Positions 59,112-64,000 of a stretch of 64,000 bases of DNA are shown in pieces (position 1 is the stretch's first letter; each line of letters opens with the position of its first letter). Origin of the DNA: Bifidobacterium breve (GTDB lineage: Bacteria > Actinomycetota > Actinomycetes > Nanopelagicales > Nanopelagicaceae); NCBI GenBank assembly GCA_945876865.1, contig CAMCPZ010000001.1:37956-101955 (forward strand), read 5' to 3'. Under the pieces are notes generated by a model that was not told the origin of the DNA, did no database searches, and saw nothing but the letters and a program-made list of their open reading frames with translations. The position numbers were made by a program, and so were the translations under genes.

Positions 59112-59203
59112 GGAGACGTCGCATAGCCCGGTCGAGTGCGCCTCACTGCTAACGAGGTAAGGGGTAAAACCCTTCAAGAGTTCAAATCTCTTCGTCTCCG
59201 CCA
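59112..59203 (+). tRNA. tRNA-Ser (anticodon GCT)
   Basis: Acceptor GGAGACG/CGTCTCC, anticodon loop CTGCTAA, long variable arm, encoded CCA. Confidence 0.96.
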
Positions 59204-59225
59204 GTTTTATAAGTTAGGAGTTTCA

Positions 59226-60506
59226 GTGCCGCATTACAAGATTGCAATCGTCGGCGCTGGCCCATCTGGATATTTCGCTGCGCAAGCTCTGCAGAATTCG
59301 GCAACTGAAGATTTAACATTTTCAATCGACATGATTGAACGGCTTCCAACTCCTTGGGGTTTGGTACGTTCAGGCGTTGCACCTGATCACCCAAAGATTA
59401 AGACCGTTTCAAAGGTCTTTGAGAAGATTGCATCCGAACCCACCTTTCGTTTGTTTGGAAATGTGGAACTTGGTAAAGATATTTCACTTGCAGATTTAAC
59501 AGATAGATATGACGCAGTAATTATGGCCACGGGCTCTGCAATAGGTAAGAAACTTGGGATACCTGGCGAAGATTTAGCTAATTCAATTTCTGCGGCACAG
59601 TTTGTTCCTTGGTATAACGGTCATCCAGATTATTCAGATTTCAAAGTTGATCTTTCGGGCAAAGTTGCTGTTGTAATCGGTGCCGGAAATGTTGCGATGG
59701 ATTGCGGTCGGATTCTTGCGATAGATCCAAAAGAGCTTGATGAAACCGATACCGCAGATCATGCACACGCGCATTTAAAGAAGAGCAATATTCGAAAAGT
59801 ATTTATCACTGGTCGTCGGGGAGCCGAGTTTGCTGCGTTCACGGCACCGGAACTTCGCGATCTGCCTAAGTTGGAACATACCGATGTTTACATAAGTGAA
59901 GAGGCAATTGCACTTGCCCATAAAAATGCGGAAGCTAAAGGCGAAATTGAAAAGCATCTGGCAAGTAATTTAGAAGCTATGAAACTTATTGCTGAGACAC
60001 CAAAGCACGGACATGAGCGCTCTTTGGAATTCCTTTTCTCTCATACTCCAAAGGAAATAATTGGTAATGAAAAAGTTGAAGGAATTGTTTACGCAACTCC
60101 AAGCGGTGATGTAACCATTCCTTGTGACTTAGTAATTACTGCAATTGGTTATGAAGCGACGATAATTCCTGGGGTTAAGTATGAAAGTGGAAAGATTACA
60201 AATACTGATGGCCGGGTTACAGGGTCAAATATGTATGTAGTTGGTTGGGCAAAACGTGGACCATCCGGAGTTATTGGAACAAACAAGAGTGACGCAGCAG
60301 AAGTGGTGAAGTTGTTGATTTCAGACTTAAAAGATGCAAAAACAGCAGGAGATATCACCGAACTACTAACAGGCGATCACAAAGTGGTTGACCAGCCATA
60401 CTGGGTTCGAATTAATGCAGCCGAAGTTGCGGCCGGAGAATCTCGTGGAAAACCACGTGTTAAAGCGGTTTCGGTCCCTGATCTATTGCGTTTGGGGCAA
60501 CCTTAA
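59226..60506 (+). CDS. FprA-like ferredoxin/adrenodoxin-NADP+ reductase
   Basis: IAIVGAGPSGYFAAQAL, TPWGLVRSGVAPDHPKIK, VIGAGNVAMDCGRIL, VGWAKRGPSGVIGTNKSDAAE. GTG at 59226 avoids the tRNA overlap. Confidence 0.94.
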   Translation: MPHYKIAIVGAGPSGYFAAQALQNSATEDLTFSIDMIERLPTPWGLVRSGVAPDHPKIKTVSKVFEKIASEPTFRLFGNVELGKDISLADLTDRYDAVIMATGSAIGKKLGIPGEDLANSISAAQFVPWYNGHPDYSDFKVDLSGKVAVVIGAGNVAMDCGRILAIDPKELDETDTADHAHAHLKKSNIRKVFITGRRGAEFAAFTAPELRDLPKLEHTDVYISEEAIALAHKNAEAKGEIEKHLASNLEAMKLIAETPKHGHERSLEFLFSHTPKEIIGNEKVEGIVYATPSGDVTIPCDLVITAIGYEATIIPGVKYESGKITNTDGRVTGSNMYVVGWAKRGPSGVIGTNKSDAAEVVKLLISDLKDAKTAGDITELLTGDHKVVDQPYWVRINAAEVAAGESRGKPRVKAVSVPDLLRLGQP

Positions 60507-60534
60507 TCAACGAGTAGTATTTGCCAGCACGCCT

Positions 60535-60610
60535 GCGCTTGTAGCTCAACGGATAGAGCATCTGACTACGGATCAGAAGGTTAGGGGTTCGAATCCCTTC
60601 AAGCGCACCA
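60535..60610 (+). tRNA. tRNA-Arg (anticodon ACG)
   Basis: Acceptor GCGCTTG/CAAGCGC, anticodon loop CTACGGA, GGTTCGAATCC T-arm, encoded CCA. Confidence 0.97.
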
Positions 60611-60750
60611 GAACTTCTATCAAAATATCTTTAGCCCTAACTTCAGACTCGCTGTTTATAGCGTTTAGGGTATTGCGCCGAATTGACGCAAGTCACAAAG
60701 ATAACTTGGAATTGCTCTTGACTTAGAGTTTTTAGAATTTACCCTAAGGT

Positions 60751-61254
60751 ATGGCAATTGAAGAAGAGATAACAAAAGATGTTTTCCGATCAGCAATGTC
60801 CAGCTGGGCAACTGGCGTAAGTGTCATTACAGGAACTGCTACAGATGGTTCTGCAAAACCAATTGGAATTGTTTGTAATTCTCTTGCTTCGATTTCGTTA
60901 GAAGAGAAGTTAATTCTCTGGTCAGTTGATAAGTCTTCAAGTTCTTATAACCATTGGGTGTCAGCAAAAACTTTTAATGTGCATTTCTTGGCTGAAGATC
61001 AGAAGGATTTAGTTGCCCGCTTTGCCAAGAAGGGCGTAGACAAATTCGAAGGTCTAGAGTTCAAAACCACCGAACTTGGGAATCCAATCTTGACCGGAGT
61101 CAGCGTTCGGATGGAGTGTGCTACCACTCAAACTTTTGATACTTACGACCACATGCTGATAATTGGCAAGGTTCAGACTCTTGAAAATGGCGGCAAAGCC
61201 CCACTACTTTTCCTCCATAGTTCACTACGCAGTATTAGCGAATTAAATAACTAA
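60751..61254 (+). CDS. Flavin reductase family protein
   Basis: FRSAMSSWATGVSVITG, PIGIVCNSLASISLEEKLILWSVDKSSSS. Confidence 0.92.
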   Translation: MAIEEEITKDVFRSAMSSWATGVSVITGTATDGSAKPIGIVCNSLASISLEEKLILWSVDKSSSSYNHWVSAKTFNVHFLAEDQKDLVARFAKKGVDKFEGLEFKTTELGNPILTGVSVRMECATTQTFDTYDHMLIIGKVQTLENGGKAPLLFLHSSLRSISELNN

Positions 61255-61282
61255 TCTAACTAACCTACTGAAAGGGAAATAA

Positions 61283-62383
61283 ATGGCAAAAGCGTTACTC
61301 GATGGAAAGGGTTTTAAGTTAGGGCTCTTTTCACCAAACTGCTCATCCGGACTTGCTGTAACAAAGGCCCCAGACCGATGGACAGGATCTTGGGAAGATA
61401 ACTTAAGACTTGCAAAAATTGCTGATGATGCCGGTATTGATTTCTTGCTACCAATCGCAAGATGGATTGGTTATGGTGGAGAAACCAACTTTCATGAGGG
61501 CGTTTTAGATCCAACAACTTGGGCAGCAGGACTTCTTGCAAATACAAAGCGTATTTCAATATTTGCAACGATTCACACTGCTTTCAATCATCCAATCGTT
61601 GTTGCAAAGCAGATGGCAACAGTTGACCATATTGGTGGCGGTCGCGCTGGAATTAATATTGTGGCTGGCTGGAATAAACCAGAATATGACACCTTCGGAA
61701 TGGATCTCCCACAAGATCACAACGATCGATATGCACTTGCACAAGAGTGGTGGGAAATCATTAAGAAGATTTGGACCACCGAAGGAAAGTTTGATCACGA
61801 TGGTAAATTCTTTAAGTTGCAACATGTTGAAGGTATGCCAAAACCATTCGACGGAATCCTCCCAGTTCTAAATGCTGGTTCATCACCACAAGGTCGCGAA
61901 TTCGCGGCAAGGAATGCAAACTTCGCATTTACAGTTGTTGGTGGCCCAGAAGATGGCGCCGAAGTTGTTAAGCAAGTTACATCTCAAGCCAAAAATGATT
62001 ACAAACGCGATATGGGCGTATTTACACTTGGCCACGTTGTTTGTAAGCCAACTCGTAAAGAAGCTGATGAATTCTTGCATTACTACGCTGATGAATATGC
62101 AGACTGGAACGCTGTCGATAACTTGATGAAGCTTCAGGGTCTACATGCAATGTCCTTTAGCAAGGAAATGCTCGAAATGTTCCGCGGCCGTTTTGCTGCT
62201 GGACATGGATCTTGCCCACTAATCGGGACACCTGATGAAGTAGCAGATGCAATCGAAGGCTTTGCGAAAGCTGGTTTCGGTGGAATGACAATTGCATTCT
62301 TGGATTATGCAAAAGAACTTCCATACTTCGCTCAGGAAGTATTGCCTCGCTTAGAGAAAAAGGGCGTTCGTCTTCCTAAGTAA
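61283..62383 (+). CDS. LLM-class flavin-dependent monooxygenase (RutA/SsuD-like)
   Basis: GLFSPNCSSGLAVTKAPDRW, DFLLPIARWIGYGG, GRAGINIVAGWNKPEYDTFG, GTPDEVADAI. Confidence 0.92.
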   Translation: MAKALLDGKGFKLGLFSPNCSSGLAVTKAPDRWTGSWEDNLRLAKIADDAGIDFLLPIARWIGYGGETNFHEGVLDPTTWAAGLLANTKRISIFATIHTAFNHPIVVAKQMATVDHIGGGRAGINIVAGWNKPEYDTFGMDLPQDHNDRYALAQEWWEIIKKIWTTEGKFDHDGKFFKLQHVEGMPKPFDGILPVLNAGSSPQGREFAARNANFAFTVVGGPEDGAEVVKQVTSQAKNDYKRDMGVFTLGHVVCKPTRKEADEFLHYYADEYADWNAVDNLMKLQGLHAMSFSKEMLEMFRGRFAAGHGSCPLIGTPDEVADAIEGFAKAGFGGMTIAFLDYAKELPYFAQEVLPRLEKKGVRLPK

Positions 62384-62395
62384 TAGACTCGAGAA

Positions 62396-63493
62396 ATGAA
62401 CTCAATGCTGAAGGGCCCCGACTTTAAGTTGGGGCTTTTCGCTGCCAATTGCTCATCTGGCTCTGCGGTAACAAATGCAGCAGATCGTTGGAGCGGATCC
62501 TGGGCAGATAATGTGGCCGCAGCAAAAATTGCGGATGAAGTTGGTTTGGATTTCTTACTACCCGTAGCAAGATGGATTGGCTATGGCGGTGCCAGTAATT
62601 ATCACAATGATGTTTTAGACCCAACCACCTGGATGGCTGGATTATTAGCGGTTACAAAGAAGATTAATGTTTTTTCAACAGTTCATACTGCTTTTACTCA
62701 CCCAATTGTTGCCGCAAAACAATTTGCAACTGCTGATCAAATCGGAAATGGCCGCGCTGGAATTAACATTGTTGCCGGTTGGAATAAAACTGAGTTCGAT
62801 GCCTTTGGAATCGAATTACCTTTAGGCCATGATGATCGTTATGAGCGAGCCCAAGAGTGGTGGAATGTAATAAACAAAATTTGGTCAACGCAAGGGCGCT
62901 TTGATCATGCGGGTAAGTTTTTTAATTTAAAAGGCGTTGAAGGACTTCCCAAACCAGTGCATGGTCGCATTCCTGTCATAAATGCCGGGTCGTCAGAACA
63001 AGGTCGGGATTATGCAGCCAAGAATGCCGATTTTATTTTCACAGTCGTTGATAACCCGACCGATGGAGCCGAGGTTGTGAAGTCGATTTCAGAAAATGCG
63101 AAGAATAAGTATCAGCGCAAATCTGGCGTTTTAACTTTGGGGCATGTTGTCTGCCGCCCAAATAATTCTGAAGTTGATGAATTTATCGATTATTACGCAA
63201 ATAAGAATGCTGATTGGGTAGCAGTCGACAATATGATGGCTTTAATGGGCCAATATGCCAAATCATTTACACCAGAAATGCTGGCAACATATAGAACTAG
63301 ATTTGCTGCTGGAGATGGATCTTGCCCATTAACCGGAACTCCAGATGAAGTAGCGGAACAGATTTACCAATTTGCTAAAGCAGGATTTGCAGGAATGACA
63401 ATCGCCTTCTTCGACTACACAAAAGAGCTGCCATATTTTGCTCAAGAAGTTTTACCAAGGCTGGTAAGCAAAGGCATCAGAGTTAGTCAATAA
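62396..63493 (+). CDS. LLM-class flavin-dependent monooxygenase, tandem paralog
   Basis: Same motifs as the upstream gene: DFLLPVARWIGYGG, GRAGINIVAGWNKTEFDAFG, GTPDEVAEQI. Confidence 0.92.
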   Translation: MNSMLKGPDFKLGLFAANCSSGSAVTNAADRWSGSWADNVAAAKIADEVGLDFLLPVARWIGYGGASNYHNDVLDPTTWMAGLLAVTKKINVFSTVHTAFTHPIVAAKQFATADQIGNGRAGINIVAGWNKTEFDAFGIELPLGHDDRYERAQEWWNVINKIWSTQGRFDHAGKFFNLKGVEGLPKPVHGRIPVINAGSSEQGRDYAAKNADFIFTVVDNPTDGAEVVKSISENAKNKYQRKSGVLTLGHVVCRPNNSEVDEFIDYYANKNADWVAVDNMMALMGQYAKSFTPEMLATYRTRFAAGDGSCPLTGTPDEVAEQIYQFAKAGFAGMTIAFFDYTKELPYFAQEVLPRLVSKGIRVSQ

Positions 63494-63500
63494 TTGGCCT

Positions 63501-64000
63501 ATGAAAACTCTCTTCGAAAAAGTCACTGTCGGCAGAAATGAATTAACGAATCGAATGGTCATGGCACCGATGACGCGAAATCGTGCCGATGAAAATGGTG
63601 ACCCAAATGGCTTGATGGTCGAGTATTACAAGCAGCGTTCGAGTTTTGGTCTAATTATTACTGAGGGAACTGCACCAGCACATGTTGGTAAGGCTTATCC
63701 TGGAATCCCAGGCATTTACACCGAATCACAAGTTGTAGGTTGGAAGAAAGTAACTCAAGCAGTGCACGAATCAGGCAGTCGGATTTTTCTGCAGTTAATG
63801 CACTCGGGGCGAATTTCTCATAAGAAAATAACTGGACTAGATCCAATTTCGGCAAGTGCCGTCAAGCCAGCCGGAGAACTGTTTACGGGTTCTGGAATGG
63901 ACACATTTGAAGTTCCAAAAGCTATGTCACTGCAAGATATTGCTGAAACCAAAGCAGCCTTTGTTTCTGCTGCAAAGAGTGCAATCGCTGCTGGATTTGA
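63501..64000 (+). CDS. Old yellow enzyme-family alkene reductase / NADH:flavin oxidoreductase, truncated by window end
   Basis: MKTLFEKVTVGRNELTNRMVMAPMTRNRADENGDPNGLMVEYYKQRSSFGLIITEGT...IFLQLMHSGRISH. Confidence 0.93.
   Translation, partial: MKTLFEKVTVGRNELTNRMVMAPMTRNRADENGDPNGLMVEYYKQRSSFGLIITEGTAPAHVGKAYPGIPGIYTESQVVGWKKVTQAVHESGSRIFLQLMHSGRISHKKITGLDPISASAVKPAGELFTGSGMDTFEVPKAMSLQDIAETKAAFVSAAKSAIAAGF

Noticed and set aside
59136-59225. N-terminal extension of the FNR ORF
   Set aside because: Encoded within tRNA-Ser(GCT); the GTG at 59226 starts the conserved PHYKIAIVGAGPSG region.
47932-60610. tadA and its substrate tRNA-Arg(ACG) in the same window as a functional linkage
   Set aside because: TadA does modify this tRNA, but they are 12 kb apart with unrelated genes between them; proximity is probably coincidental.
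60388-60726. 112-aa ORF across tRNA-Arg
   Set aside because: Runs through a well-formed tRNA gene and the end of the FNR gene; no protein motifs.
1-64000. CRISPR arrays, IS elements, prophage or integron structures
   Set aside because: No regularly spaced repeats, transposase, integrase or phage structural motifs were seen in the ORF translations.

Overview
The window is a gene-dense, low-to-moderate-GC bacterial chromosome segment, probably from a streamlined actinobacterium. That assignment is inferred from the Rv0249c-like Sdh1 anchor, MurT/GatD-type GatD, the TadA-associated protein and FprA-like FNR; it was not tested. I see no prophage, IS element or CRISPR array. Housekeeping genes flank the window: gatD, a DEAD-box helicase, an LCP protein and HtrA on the left; malic enzyme, upp, tadA, pheA, serS, sdhCAB, a crcB pair, an FNR and three tRNAs on the right. 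The centre (about 13-42.6 kb) is a large catabolic island. It contains prpBCD, a PaaX-family regulator, a 4HBT thioesterase, two phytoene-desaturase-like oxidoreductases, a KynB-like cyclase, a split indolepyruvate oxidoreductase, a fused 2-aminobenzoyl-CoA monooxygenase/reductase, tryptophan 2,3-dioxygenase, a MenB/BadI-like crotonase, a thiolase, SDRs, RidA, an ADP-forming acyl-CoA synthetase, two AMP-forming ligases (one resembling 2-aminobenzoate-CoA ligase), a three-piece B12 acyl-CoA mutase system (large subunit, B12 subunit, MeaB) and kynureninase. The main proposal is an aerobic route tryptophan -> kynurenine -> anthranilate -> 2-aminobenzoyl-CoA, with RidA, a BadI/MenB-like hydrolase and an unusual B12 mutase integrated into the lower pathway. 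A recurrent palindrome, TTGAC-N4-GTCAA, lies in several control regions of the island and is a candidate operator. Other structural observations are convergent genes that share stop-codon palindromes, a transporter with an apparent non-canonical (ATT) start, and a terminator-like hairpin at the start of a coding sequence. All functional calls rest on motif recognition by eye; no database search was run.
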